A DNA stretch of 64,000 bases from QWQI01 sp964608915 (GTDB lineage Bacteria; Planctomycetota; Planctomycetia; Isosphaerales; Isosphaeraceae). This document shows positions 34,558 through 44,484 of this stretch, piece after piece. A program made the translations under genes and the position numbers. The notes beneath the pieces were generated by a model that saw only the letters and a program-made list of their open reading frames with translations, had not been told where the DNA came from and did no database searches. Position 1 is the stretch's first letter; every line of letters starts with the position of its first letter. The stretch is from contig CAZSQA010000029.1 of the NCBI GenBank assembly GCA_964608915.1, positions 1 through 64,000 on the forward strand. The letters are read 5' to 3'.

Positions 34558-34604
34558 GCTTGCTTTACTATTTGAACAGCTAAGCCAACACTGTGTTCGA
34601 ATTG

Positions 34605-37001
34605 TCAGCCTGGCCTGTAGACTTCGGATTTTTCGTCGAGCTGTCGAACCAGTTCCTGGCGTCTTTTCTGTAGGCGTTTGGCTCGCAGGCTGATGCAAGC
34701 CGGCAGAAGCAGGATATTTCCGAGCGAAGAGCCTGCCGTGGCGATGGCCACCATGATGCCGAAGCGGGAGAAAGGCAGAAATTCGCTGGTCGCCAAGGCC
34801 AGGAACCCGATCGAAACGGCGAAACTGGAGAGGATCACCCCCGGGCCTGTCACTTTATAGCTCTCGTAAAGTCTTTCCCGGAATGGCCTTCCATGGAGTC
34901 TGTGGAATTGCAGCAGGCAGTGGAACGTATCGTCGACCGAGAGCCCCAGGGCAACGCTCGCCACAAGTGCCGTGCCCATGTCCAGTTTGTAGCCGCGCCA
35001 GCCCATGAGTCCAAGGACGAGGCCGACGGAAAGCATCGTGGGCAGCATGGCCAGCAACGCCAGGCTCAAACGCCGGAAAGCCATCGTCAGCATGACGAGA
35101 ATCGTGAAAGACGAGATCAGAAACGTCGCCCACTGGGTATTGATGACCGAACGGGCGATTTGCGACATCAGCAGTGACAGGCCCGTCACTTCCACGCCGG
35201 GTCCGAACGTGTCAGCCGCGATCTTTCGGGCTTGCATGAAGGTATCGATCTTTTGCTGATTCGGGCTCGATTCCGGCACGCGAACGACAAAGCGGGCGAA
35301 CCCGGCCTGGCCGTTCCAGAACTGTCTGAGCGCGCTGGCTTGAGGCGAAGCGGCGATCAGGTCGGACTTCGTCGTCAGCAGCCGATTCTGCCGGTCGAGC
35401 GACAGTCGACTCCATTCCCTTTCCGGATCCATGACGGTCGCCACCGAGAGCACTTTCACGACACGCTCGGAACCCAGGTCTTCGAGCCGCTTCGTCACCT
35501 CTTCGAATTTCGCCAGTTCCGCGGCGTCGATTTTGGGCGGAGCAGGGACGACGATGCTCACCTGGCCGATTCCGTCCAGCCGGTTTTCGACGAATTCGTA
35601 ATCGGAAACGATCCTCGACTGCGGCCGGAACATGTGGACATAATTCGACTCGTAACTGAGCCGGAATATCCCCAGGGCCAGAGGCAGAACGACAGCCAGT
35701 ATGCATACGATGACTGGCAGGGGATGGTCGATGGTCAGGTCCGAGATCCGTCGCATCCAGTCCGCCACAGGCGATGGCTTCGCGACGAGATCAGGCCGTT
35801 CCCGATAGCCGGGCGGCAACATGGCGAACGGGGCCAGGGCGGTGGTCCAGAGTGCGGCGATCAATGTGCAGCTTCCCAGGATCATTCCGAACTGACGGAC
35901 AGGTTCGACAGAGCTGGACATGAGCGCGCCGTAGCCGATCGCACCGGTGAATGCGCACCAGAGAATCGGGCGGATGACGTCCAGAAGGCTCTGTCTGGCG
36001 GCGTCGTAGCGCAGCAGGCCGTGCCGTTGTTCGTCGCGAAAGTGGAGGGCCAGGTGGCTGGCGGCAGGCATGGTCAGCACGATGATCTGGCCGATGAGCG
36101 GGCCGCCGGAAAGGCTGATCTTCAGGCCGAATTCCACTAGAATCCACTCGGTGGCCATCCAGGTGAAGTAGCCGGCGACGATCGGCACGAGCGTCCACCA
36201 GATGCTTCTGACGGCCACCAGCATGACCAGGCCGATGAGCACCAGCCCCAGCCGTGCGAGGCGAATGCCGTCTCGCTCGATGGCGATGAATCCGTCGGCC
36301 AGCAGTGAGGGCGGCCCAACGACAGCCACCCGGCCCACACCAGATTCCTTTCCGAACGTATCGGCAATATGGCGGATGCGGGGAATGGCCTGAAGCGCGT
36401 CATATTGGCCCGGAGGCTTCATTTGGATGATGATCGAAGCCGTATGGCCGTCGCGGCTCGTGAACATTCGTTCGAAAAACGGGTGCTTGCGGATCTGTTC
36501 GGCCAGTGCCTTCTGCTGCTCGGGGCTGGCGGATTTCATGGTGGAAAGGAGCGTCAGTCCGCCTTCGCCGCCCGAAGCCGCGCCGGCGATTTTTTTCGCG
36601 GCGGCCAGAGCCGGGGCCTGAAGCAGCCGGGGGAGTTGGTCGAGCCTTTCGATGGAATCGTCCAGCAGCCAGAGAGGGGGCATCGTCGCCAGGCTGCGGA
36701 CGTCCAGGACGCCGTCGGCGTCGCCGTCGGCGAACCGGCCCGCGAGCGTCGCGACGCGCTGAAGCCCTTCCGCCGTAAGCTGTTCGGGGTCTTCGTAACA
36801 GACGAACAGGATATTGTCGTAGCCGAAAACTTCGGCCCACCGGTCGAACTGGAGGATGGCCGGATCATCGTCCGCGAAGAAGGATTTGATCGATTGTTCG
36901 TAGGTCACATGGCGGTCGGCCCAGACGAAATAAAGCCCGAGAAAGGCCGTGAGAGCGGCCGTGAAGTATCGGGCACGAATCAATCGATCAGGCCAAGGCA
37001 T
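34605..37001 (-). CDS. RND/MMPL-family exporter
   Basis: A 798-residue RND-superfamily transporter with two duplicated halves. There is an N-terminal helix, a periplasmic loop (about 35-230), five or six helices including VLIGLVMLVAVRSIWWTLVPIV, then a second periplasmic loop and a second set of helices (from about 610, MLTMAFRRLSLALLAMLPTMLS). VALGLSVDDTFHC in the second set matches the transmembrane proton-relay segment of MMPL/HpnN-type proteins. It likely moves lipids or hydrophobic molecules; the cargo is unknown. No membrane-fusion or outer-membrane partner is adjacent. Confidence 0.85.
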   Translation of the reverse strand: MPWPDRLIRARYFTAALTAFLGLYFVWADRHVTYEQSIKSFFADDDPAILQFDRWAEVFGYDNILFVCYEDPEQLTAEGLQRVATLAGRFADGDADGVLDVRSLATMPPLWLLDDSIERLDQLPRLLQAPALAAAKKIAGAASGGEGGLTLLSTMKSASPEQQKALAEQIRKHPFFERMFTSRDGHTASIIIQMKPPGQYDALQAIPRIRHIADTFGKESGVGRVAVVGPPSLLADGFIAIERDGIRLARLGLVLIGLVMLVAVRSIWWTLVPIVAGYFTWMATEWILVEFGLKISLSGGPLIGQIIVLTMPAASHLALHFRDEQRHGLLRYDAARQSLLDVIRPILWCAFTGAIGYGALMSSSVEPVRQFGMILGSCTLIAALWTTALAPFAMLPPGYRERPDLVAKPSPVADWMRRISDLTIDHPLPVIVCILAVVLPLALGIFRLSYESNYVHMFRPQSRIVSDYEFVENRLDGIGQVSIVVPAPPKIDAAELAKFEEVTKRLEDLGSERVVKVLSVATVMDPEREWSRLSLDRQNRLLTTKSDLIAASPQASALRQFWNGQAGFARFVVRVPESSPNQQKIDTFMQARKIAADTFGPGVEVTGLSLLMSQIARSVINTQWATFLISSFTILVMLTMAFRRLSLALLAMLPTMLSVGLVLGLMGWRGYKLDMGTALVASVALGLSVDDTFHCLLQFHRLHGRPFRERLYESYKVTGPGVILSSFAVSIGFLALATSEFLPFSRFGIMVAIATAGSSLGNILLLPACISLRAKRLQKRRQELVRQLDEKSEVYRPG

Positions 37002-37322
37002 GAAAAGTTCGCGTCCGTGTGTGGTTCGAGAGGGCCGGTCGATCGTTCATCCGCTGAATCAGCTGACGCATACGACATCATTATGAAGTACCCGCCCGGA
37101 GCGTCAAGCAGGAGAACGGAGACGGCTGACGTGAGACGCAGCGAGAGATGATGCGAGCATGCATGGAGTCGAAAAGAGCGTTTCATGGCCTGTCAGCACA
37201 TTCGAGATTTTCGTCATAGCCCTGTGCGCAGCGCAAATCGGCCAATATTGCCGGACGTCGAAGATATCCGGATTCGCATCGCGGAGCGAATGGGCGTTCG
37301 ATCCGGGGGGCAAGATTGGAAG
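37002..37322. other. 321-bp intergenic, no gene seen
   Basis: Lies between two - strand genes (RND exporter and ABC ATPase). No supported ORF, hairpin or promoter is recognised. Confidence 0.35.
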
Positions 37323-38420
37323 TCAGATCGAGGAGCCTTCAGGCGACGATCCAGGCGAAGTGCTGGCTGATTCTTTTCTTCGTCGTCCGAGGCTGTCGAA
37401 TCGAAGCTCCGTGCCAGGTGTCCAGACGAACCATCCCTGCTCAGGGGGATCGACCATGTCGGGGGTTCGAAAGACCGTTCCGGTTTCGATCGCGACCCAC
37501 TCCAGAAACGGGCTGACGTTGGACCATCGGCGGCGCAGCCACCGCACGGGGATCGCTGGGCTCGAGATCGGGGGGGCGTTCGATACCCGGCAGTGCGCCG
37601 GTGCGATCAGAATCGATGCGGGCTCGCTTCGTTCGGAATTGACCGCAGTGGCTGTCGAGTCCACCTCATTCCAGGGCGGATATTGCAATAGCGAGACGAC
37701 GACCCGATGGCCCGGATCGTCGAGCAATTCGGCCGGGTGCCCGGATTGGACGAGTCGTCCCCGTTCCAGAACGGCGAGACGGTCCGCCAGACCGATCGCC
37801 TCGACCGGTTCATGAACGACGATGACGATCGACTTGCCCGTGGCCCGGGCGAAACGCCAAAGGAGACGCGCGACACGGTCCCGCGTGCGAAGGTCCAAGC
37901 CAGTGAGGGGTTCGTCGGCGAGCAGGATCGGCGTATCTCGAAACATCGCCCTCAGAAGCGATGCCCGCCGTCCCTGGCCGCCGGAAAGGGTCTCAGGCTT
38001 TTGCGAAAACAGCTCTTCGGCGAATTCCAGTTCCGTATAAACCTCTTCAGCCAGGATGCCGGCGGCGCGCCAGCGGTCGAAAACGCTAGCCTTTGCCGCA
38101 TCCCGCCGATCCCGATCGAGAATCTGGCCAGGATAGTGAACGTCTCGCTGAAAAACCATCGCCACGCCGCGCTGATGCGGCGGCGTGCTCGTCGCGCGCG
38201 TGCCGCCGAGGATCACTTCGCCTGAGTCCGGAGCGTCAAGCCCCGCGATGACTCGGAGTAGCGAAGTCTTGCCGGCGCCCGTATGGCCGACGAGCCCCAG
38301 AATTTCACCTGAGGCGACCCGCAGCGAGATGTCATCGAGCATGAACTTCCGGCCGACCTGGCGCGAAATTCCCGTCAGTTCGATCGAAGCGGGAGAGGCG
38401 TTCAGCGAATCGTCGTGCAT
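37323..38420 (-). CDS. ABC transporter ATP-binding protein
   Basis: A 365-residue ABC ATPase of the MalK/UgpC/PotA-like arrangement (ATPase plus C-terminal regulatory tail). Walker A is GHTGAGKTS (near 46-54), the Q-loop is MVFQRDVHY, the signature is LSGGQGRR, Walker B is ILLADEP and the H-loop is VVHEP. The C-terminal about 110 residues (from 255) look beta-rich or disordered rather than a clear TOBE domain. No permease gene is adjacent, so the partner is unknown. It is divergent from the Nramp-like gene (170 bp between). Confidence 0.87.
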   Translation of the reverse strand: MHDDSLNASPASIELTGISRQVGRKFMLDDISLRVASGEILGLVGHTGAGKTSLLRVIAGLDAPDSGEVILGGTRATSTPPHQRGVAMVFQRDVHYPGQILDRDRRDAAKASVFDRWRAAGILAEEVYTELEFAEELFSQKPETLSGGQGRRASLLRAMFRDTPILLADEPLTGLDLRTRDRVARLLWRFARATGKSIVIVVHEPVEAIGLADRLAVLERGRLVQSGHPAELLDDPGHRVVVSLLQYPPWNEVDSTATAVNSERSEPASILIAPAHCRVSNAPPISSPAIPVRWLRRRWSNVSPFLEWVAIETGTVFRTPDMVDPPEQGWFVWTPGTELRFDSLGRRRKESASTSPGSSPEGSSI

Positions 38421-38590
38421 GGATCGACCGGACCTGCCTGAGGGGAGAATTCCACGAAAACCGTTGAATCGATCGGCCCACTATCCTAGCATGAGAGTTC
38501 CCCATCGACCGCCCCGACTCGGCCAGTCCGACCGCCGGCGAACCGACGAACGAAAACTCCGCCCCGCCGAAAATCCCTGGTGCACCGCCC

Positions 38591-40081
38591 ATGAGCGAAG
38601 AGCAGGACGTGCGCGAACACGCCACAGATATCGATGTCCTCGATCAGGTCGACGCCGTCGGTGAAGGCTCCGCTCACGTCGATATCGCCGGTCCGGAAGA
38701 TTCGCCGATCGACCCGCCCGTCCGGTTCGCCGACGCGCTTCGTCAGATCGGGCCAGGGCTCGTGCTGGCCGGTTCGATCGTCGGCACCGGCGAACTCATC
38801 GCCACGACGACGCTGGGCGCGAAGGAAGGCTACGCTCTGCTCTGGCTGATTCTGTTCAGTTGCGTCATCAAGGTCTTCGTGCAGATCGAACTCGGCCGCC
38901 ACGCGCTGACACACGGGCAGTCGACGCTGAGGGCTTTCAACTCGCTCGGAACCGGGCACTCGAGGGCGAACTGGATCTGCTGGACCTGGTTCGCCATGAT
39001 GCTCGCGACCCAGGCCCAGATCGGCGCGATGGAAGGCTTGATCGGTCAGGCGGCCACGATGGCCTTTCCAGCGACGAGCGCCCGAATGGCTGAAACGATC
39101 GGGGTTTCGTCCGACGCGATCTGGGCGGCTCTGACGACGGCCCTGGCGATCTGCCTGCTGCTTTCCGGTGGATACACCAGGGTCGAAAAAATCACGACAT
39201 TTCTCGTCGCCGCCGTGACGTTCGTCACCGTCGCCGCCGTCGTCATGCTGCCATGGTCGCCGCCGCCGGTCGATTTCTCGATCGCGGCCCTGGCCAGCGG
39301 TCTCACGTTCGCCCTGCCCTCTGGCGGTATCGCCGCGGCGATGTCCGTCTTCGGAATAACGGGAGTCGGTGCCAGCGAGCTGGTGGCGTATCCCTACTGG
39401 TGCCTGGAGAAAGGCTACGGCCGAGCCACGGGCACGCGGGATGCTTCAGACGCCTGGGCCAGCCGGGCGAAGGGCTGGATGCGCGTCATGCAGATCGACG
39501 CATGGTTCAGCATGATCGTCTTCACAGTGGGCACGCTTGCGTTTTATGTCCTGGGGGCAGGCATTCTGCACGCCCGGGGAGTCGTGCCGGCCAAGGGCGA
39601 AATGATCCGCGCGCTTTCGCAAATGTACGTCGGCCTGGGGTCGTGGACGCAGATGGCCTTTCTGCTCGGCGCCTGGGCCGTGCTTTTCAAGACGCTTTAC
39701 GTCGCGACAGCCGGAAACTCACGGCAGACGGCCGACTTTCTCGATATTGCCGGACTTGCTCCGAATGCCGAAGGTGCCCCGCGCAAACGCAGGGTGAACC
39801 AGCTTTGCGTGATCTATCCGATCGTGGCACTGGGCATGTATCTTGCCATGGGCGATCCGAAACGGCTCGTGACGATCGGCGGATTCGCACAGGCGCTGAT
39901 GCTTCCCGTCATCGCCGGATCCGCCTTGAGGCTGATGCTGCGGGACGGCGACCGGCGTGTACTCGGTGGGAAAGTCTGGATGGCCTTCGTCGTCGTCGCG
40001 GCCGTGCTGATCGCCCTGGTCGCGGGATACGGAGCCATCATGGAAGTCACTGGCTGGATCAGTGCCCTGATCGGTCAGTAA
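38591..40081 (+). CDS. Nramp-related transporter with altered metal motifs
   Basis: A 496-residue integral membrane protein of the Nramp family with about 11 helices (from residue 50). An acidic N-terminal tail (1-45) precedes helix 1 (GPGLVLAGSIVGTGELIATT). In canonical Nramp this segment is DPGN; here it is GTGE. The helix-6 MPHN motif is replaced around TGVGASELVAYPYW. Both unwound metal-binding stretches have therefore changed, so the substrate is probably not the usual Mn/Fe set. Function uncertain. It has its own ATG at 38591 and no fused or adjacent regulator. Confidence 0.8.
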   Translation: MSEEQDVREHATDIDVLDQVDAVGEGSAHVDIAGPEDSPIDPPVRFADALRQIGPGLVLAGSIVGTGELIATTTLGAKEGYALLWLILFSCVIKVFVQIELGRHALTHGQSTLRAFNSLGTGHSRANWICWTWFAMMLATQAQIGAMEGLIGQAATMAFPATSARMAETIGVSSDAIWAALTTALAICLLLSGGYTRVEKITTFLVAAVTFVTVAAVVMLPWSPPPVDFSIAALASGLTFALPSGGIAAAMSVFGITGVGASELVAYPYWCLEKGYGRATGTRDASDAWASRAKGWMRVMQIDAWFSMIVFTVGTLAFYVLGAGILHARGVVPAKGEMIRALSQMYVGLGSWTQMAFLLGAWAVLFKTLYVATAGNSRQTADFLDIAGLAPNAEGAPRKRRVNQLCVIYPIVALGMYLAMGDPKRLVTIGGFAQALMLPVIAGSALRLMLRDGDRRVLGGKVWMAFVVVAAVLIALVAGYGAIMEVTGWISALIGQ

Positions 40082-40086
40082 ATTGC

Positions 40087-40596
40087 TCAACCACCGTCGC
40101 GAATCGATACGGCACGGTCAAGCATCTCGAGGAATTCCGCCCTGCTCAGGCCGCCTTCGACTTGTCGCAGGATTTTTCCGCCCGGCTCCGCGATGATCGT
40201 CGTCGGTGTTGTGACGACAGGATGCGGTTCAAGAGCGGCGTCGCCCTTCCGAGCTTCGATGTCGAGCGTCACGGCGACGAATCTGGCGTTGACCACGGAC
40301 GCAACTCGATCATCCGCCCAGACTTGACGCTTCATGACCCTGCATGGAACGCACCATTTGCCGGTATAGAAAACGATCAAGGGCTTGCCGGATTCTTCCG
40401 CGAGACGTTGAGCCGAAGAAAAGTCGGCGGCCCAGGCGATGTCGTTCGATGGCACGTAGAACGAATACCAGGCATACGGCAGAGAAACGACCAGAGCGAT
40501 GTACCAGAACCATCGCCATATCCTGACCAATCCCGCACGCACAGGATTGCGGATCGATGCGGGAGGAATCGAAGGTCGCGAGTCGATTTCGTTCAT
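40087..40596 (-). CDS. Membrane-anchored thioredoxin-like protein
   Basis: A 169-residue protein. A single N-terminal membrane segment (about 27-47) is followed by a thioredoxin domain with WCVPC at 81-85 (Cys82, Cys85) and a cis-Pro region TTPTTIIAEPGG. It probably carries out periplasmic thiol-disulfide exchange. ATG 40596 with GAGAAAAG upstream is preferred; the frame remains open to 40872 but the extra N-terminus has no recognisable sequence. It converges on the Nramp-like gene with a 5-bp gap. Confidence 0.84.
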   Translation of the reverse strand: MNEIDSRPSIPPASIRNPVRAGLVRIWRWFWYIALVVSLPYAWYSFYVPSNDIAWAADFSSAQRLAEESGKPLIVFYTGKWCVPCRVMKRQVWADDRVASVVNARFVAVTLDIEARKGDAALEPHPVVTTPTTIIAEPGGKILRQVEGGLSRAEFLEMLDRAVSIRDGG

Positions 40597-40864
40597 CTTT
40601 TCTCGATCGTGCAAGCATTCGGCAAGTGGCGTTCTGACTGCCTCGATTGCGCCCTTCGGCGAAATCGATTCCCTGGAAGTTCTCTTCGGAAGTCGCTCCC
40701 CTGATATTTCGAAAGTTATCGAATCAAACGAAGTAAGTCGATGCTCGCATCCGGGGGTGATTCGGTACGACCATCCTGATATGATTCGCCCGTCGCAGTC
40801 GTTTCGCTGACCAGAGTTCGCTCGATACCGAAGAATTTCGTCACCTCCCGGAAACGGACACCTG

Positions 40865-42262
40865 ATGCTCACGGAAACCGACGACCATCACTCCCCGGGC
40901 AAGAGACTGGGGCTTCTGCAGGCCGTGAGCGTGAACATGGCGATGATGGTCGGCGTCGGGCCGTTCATTACCATGCCGCTTTTCGTGGCCAAAATGGGTG
41001 GGCCGCATTCGCTGGCGGTGTGGCTGCTGGGGGCGCTCGTGGCCATTTGCGACGGCATGGTGTGGGCAGAACTTGCCGGGGCGTTTCCCGGCGCGGGCGG
41101 CACGTTTCATTTTTATGATCAGGCCTATGGCAATTCGACGAAGGGCCGAATGGCGAAGTTTCTGTTCGTGTGGCAGTTCCTGTTCAGCGCGCCATTGGAA
41201 CTCGCCTCCGGAGCACTCGGTTTTGCGCTCTATCTGGGCTATCTCGTGCCGGGCCTGGACAACGTCGTCACCACCTTGCCTTGGACGATTCGATTGCATC
41301 ATCTCGTCGCCGTCGGCGTAATGACTGGAGTTCTCGCCCTCGCCTGGCGCGATGTCAATGCCGCCGGGCGGCTGATGGTCGTGCTTTGGCTCGGCATGCT
41401 CGTCACCGTCGGGCTGATGATCGGCGGCTGTGCCTCTCAGGCGGATTCCGGCCTCATTTCCACCGCCGCCGGGCAATTTCGTGATTCTCTCGGCGCTGCG
41501 ATCTCCGGCGATTACCGGTTGTGGATGGGTGTCGGCGGTGCGCTGGCGATCGCCATGTACGACTTCCTCGGCTATTATCAGGTGTGCTACATGGGCGAAG
41601 AGGTCGATCGGCCTCAGCGTACGGTGCCACGATCGATTCTCATTTCGGTCCTGCTTATCGCGAGCCTCTATTTCTGCATGAACCTCAGTCTATATGCCGT
41701 CATGCCATGGCAGGAAGTCGCCGCCAGCGAGCATATCGCCAGTGACGCTTTCGAGAAACTCTACGGCTCATGGGCCGGTAAGGCGATGACGGGCCTGATT
41801 CTCTGGACGTCGCTCGCCGCTACGTATTCGGCGATTCTCGGATATAGCCGGGTGCCATACGCCGCGGCCCGCACCGGGCACTTTTTTCGGACTTTCGCCA
41901 GTCTCCATCCTCAACACTCATTCCCGCACAAGTCGCTGCTGTTTCTGGGGCTCATCGGTGGGCTGGCTTGTCTGGCGAATCTCGAATCGGTCATCGCAGC
42001 GCTATTGACCAGCCGGATCCTGATTCAATTCCTTGGGCAGATCGTCACCGTAATCGTCGTTCGACGCGATCCGAACCTGCGCAGCCGCATGACGTTCCGT
42101 ATGCCCCTGTTCCCGATTCCGGCCATCGTCGCTGCATGCGGCTGGTCGGCCGTTTTCCTGACATCCGACTGGCCGGCGCTGATTTATGGCGGCTTCAGTC
42201 TTGTCGCGGGCTTGTTCGCGTTCGATGTCTGGAACAGGAGCGTGTCTGAATCGATTTCATAA
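40865..42262 (+). CDS. APC-family amino-acid permease
   Basis: A 465-residue transporter with 12-helix topology. It has the APC helix-1 motif SVNMAMMVGVGPFITMP (residues about 21-37) and helix 2 with WAELAGAFPGAGGTFHFYDQAYG, typical of APC amino acid permeases. Later helices carry no features that identify the substrate. It is convergent with the CrtI-like gene (about 22 bp between stop codons). Probable role is uptake or exchange of amino acids or amines. Confidence 0.86.
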   Translation: MLTETDDHHSPGKRLGLLQAVSVNMAMMVGVGPFITMPLFVAKMGGPHSLAVWLLGALVAICDGMVWAELAGAFPGAGGTFHFYDQAYGNSTKGRMAKFLFVWQFLFSAPLELASGALGFALYLGYLVPGLDNVVTTLPWTIRLHHLVAVGVMTGVLALAWRDVNAAGRLMVVLWLGMLVTVGLMIGGCASQADSGLISTAAGQFRDSLGAAISGDYRLWMGVGGALAIAMYDFLGYYQVCYMGEEVDRPQRTVPRSILISVLLIASLYFCMNLSLYAVMPWQEVAASEHIASDAFEKLYGSWAGKAMTGLILWTSLAATYSAILGYSRVPYAAARTGHFFRTFASLHPQHSFPHKSLLFLGLIGGLACLANLESVIAALLTSRILIQFLGQIVTVIVVRRDPNLRSRMTFRMPLFPIPAIVAACGWSAVFLTSDWPALIYGGFSLVAGLFAFDVWNRSVSESIS

Positions 42263-42283
42263 CGCGATTCGACACGAAAGCAA

Positions 42284-43858
42284 TCAAGTCGCGGATGATC
42301 CGACCGCCGTTTCGTTCCATCGACGATTCGTCATTCGCTCCAGAACCCGCATCGCACACATCACGACTGCCATCGTTCCCTGGCCCGGGAAAACCGAATC
42401 GCCCACGACCCAGATCCCCGGCCCGAAAACGCCAGGGTCGACGGCCATCAGATTCGACCGGCTTCTGCTGACGGGCGGACCACCGACGCGGCCCAGAGTT
42501 CGCCGGGTGTAACGGGCGAAGCTTCGAGGCGTCGCGAATTCGATATGACGGATCGCCGGTTCGATACCAGGGAATGCCCGGCTGATGGCGCGTTTCATCC
42601 GATCCGCATAATCGGCCTTGAGCGAGTCGTAAGCCTCCTGATCCCCCGTGAACCATGGTTCGGGCGATACATGAGTGCTCATCGTGAGGGTGCGGAGGTT
42701 TTCCGGAGCGTAACCTGAGTCGCCCGGGGGCGAGAGCGAGATCAGGACGTTGTTGCCGTCATGGATCGGCTGGCCGTAATCCTGCAGAACGTGATGGAAC
42801 AGGGCAGGGCGATCGGCGATTGCGTCAGCCTCGATCGAGGCATAAGCCGTGAATGCGCTCCAGGCAGGCCGTGACCTTCGCTCGAGCCGCTCGTAAGGCT
42901 CTTCGGCCTCGTTTCGGCCGAGCAGGGTCGCGCAGCGGTCAAGCGGAAGGTTCATGGCGACCTGACCGGCTTCGAAAACCTGCCCGCGCCGTGTCTTGAC
43001 GCGAAATCCTGGCTGGCCTCCCAGGTTCGGTATCACGGAGTCCACAAGTGCGGATCGTCGCAGATGGCCGCCGGCTGAGATCAACGCTTCACCCAGGCCC
43101 TCAACGAATGCCCGCATGCCACCCAGGGGGCGAGAGAGGCCGTAACGATAGGCCTGCAAGCAAGCCGAGGCATTCGCCAAAGGTACGACTTCAGGCCCTG
43201 CCTGAGCCGTATCCTGTAGAAGCATGGCGACGATCGCCACGAAGCGAGGGTCACGATTCACTCTCAGGAGACGCATCAGGTCGAGCACGGTGACGGCAGT
43301 GCCGAATGTGGCGAAAGTACCGTCAATTCCAAGGATTCTCGCGTTATGGAAGATATCTCCGAAGTTTCGGATCGGGACTCTCGGCAAACCGCTGCTGGCT
43401 TCGAATAGGGTCGAGCCGATCCATCGCTGGATACGCCAGAATCGCACGGCCGATTCGCCCAGGTCCGGGAATCGACTCCGGATGTCATTTTCCCAGCGAG
43501 AATCGTCGGAAGTCAGGATCAGGTCGCCATCGGGCAGGCACATCCGATACTCAGGTGTGCGTAAGACTTTCAGGTCGAGGCCCACATGATGGAGCAGACT
43601 TCGGATCGGTTCGCCGGGTGCCATGCCCATCAAAGCGGTCGCGCCGCAGTCGAACGTCAAATCGCCACGATCGAAATAACCGGCACAGCCACCAAGTTTG
43701 GTATGACTTTCCAACAGGACCGTGCGCAGTCCTGATCGCTGAGCGAGCGCAGCGAGGGCGAGACCTCCGATCCCCCCGCCGACGACCGCCAGGTCATAGC
43801 TGGTCGCGTTTGAGCGTATTTCGAAGGCCGGCATACTAGCCATGTTCGTTGTCGTCAT
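42284..43858 (-). CDS. CrtI/NAD(P)-binding flavoprotein oxidoreductase
   Basis: A 524-residue protein of the phytoene desaturase/FAD-dependent oxidoreductase superfamily. The dinucleotide site is DLAVVGGGIGGLALAALAQRSGLRTVLLE, followed by the LGGCAGYF segment and DCGATAL. The C-terminal FAD region is PVSRSRSNLMAVDPGVFGPGIWVVGDSVFPGQGTMAVV. CrtISO-like proteins act on carotenoids; substrate here is unknown. There is no clear ribosome site. ATG 43858 is chosen; 43834 (right after the stop of a 65-codon frame) is an alternative. Confidence 0.84.
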   Translation of the reverse strand: MTTTNMASMPAFEIRSNATSYDLAVVGGGIGGLALAALAQRSGLRTVLLESHTKLGGCAGYFDRGDLTFDCGATALMGMAPGEPIRSLLHHVGLDLKVLRTPEYRMCLPDGDLILTSDDSRWENDIRSRFPDLGESAVRFWRIQRWIGSTLFEASSGLPRVPIRNFGDIFHNARILGIDGTFATFGTAVTVLDLMRLLRVNRDPRFVAIVAMLLQDTAQAGPEVVPLANASACLQAYRYGLSRPLGGMRAFVEGLGEALISAGGHLRRSALVDSVIPNLGGQPGFRVKTRRGQVFEAGQVAMNLPLDRCATLLGRNEAEEPYERLERRSRPAWSAFTAYASIEADAIADRPALFHHVLQDYGQPIHDGNNVLISLSPPGDSGYAPENLRTLTMSTHVSPEPWFTGDQEAYDSLKADYADRMKRAISRAFPGIEPAIRHIEFATPRSFARYTRRTLGRVGGPPVSRSRSNLMAVDPGVFGPGIWVVGDSVFPGQGTMAVVMCAMRVLERMTNRRWNETAVGSSAT

Positions 43859-44484
43859 AATAAGAATATTTGCACTTTCGTCCTCGATCGACCATGGTCG
43901 ACTCGTCACGGCGGACGATTTCGGCCAGGCTGTTCGCGCATCTTTTGCCAAGTGATTCGAAGATACGGATCATGAGGGACAGGCGGGATTTGCTGTCGCT
44001 CGCCGGCATTCGGAGTCGATACGATCGATTCATGTTCGCGCGGGCACCCGTTTTCTCCGAAGCACCGGTTTGGAATCGTCGACGGAAATGTTACACTCCC
44101 CGCATCCGGTCTGCGCTTTTCGGAGCGATCGCCGGCGAATCAGGTCCGCCCAGATGGCCGATCCGGAATCTGACCGAGTGAAGGTTCGGATTCGGAAGGT
44201 TCTTACGGAGTGCGGAACTTTTTCGCGGGACCTCGCGTCCGAAGAGATAGCAGGCGTGGTCCGAACGCGCCATCCTCCCCGGTATTTCTTCACCGCACCT
44301 TGTCGAATCGAACGTACCGGCTTTGGCCAGGCGTTTCGATGAGGCGATGGCTGGCGGCACGGGAATCCGGAAAACGGTGCGATTCCGCCGGAACTTGCGT
44401 AGCCAGGACTTCCGGGCGTCCGGCGAATTCGCGGACCATCCATCTTTCGACTGATCGAATCGAACTCATAGGGAGCTGCCGAAC
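43859..44484. other. 626-bp gap upstream of the PilM-like operon
   Basis: Lies between the CrtI-like gene (-) and the PilM-like gene (+), so promoters in both directions are expected. A 65-codon - strand frame (43836-44033) overlaps the CrtI-like start and has no clear ribosome site. Other frames have no domains. No confident promoter or RNA is seen. Confidence 0.4.

Noticed and set aside
39253..40704. A 483-codon open frame on the + strand
   Set aside because: Starts within the Nramp-like gene in another frame and runs antisense through the thioredoxin gene. It is Arg-rich and has no domain.
43836..44033. 65-codon - strand frame overlapping the CrtI-like start
   Set aside because: The composition is plausible and its stop sits next to a possible ATG at 43834, suggesting coupling, but there is no ribosome site and no homology, so it is left unannotated.
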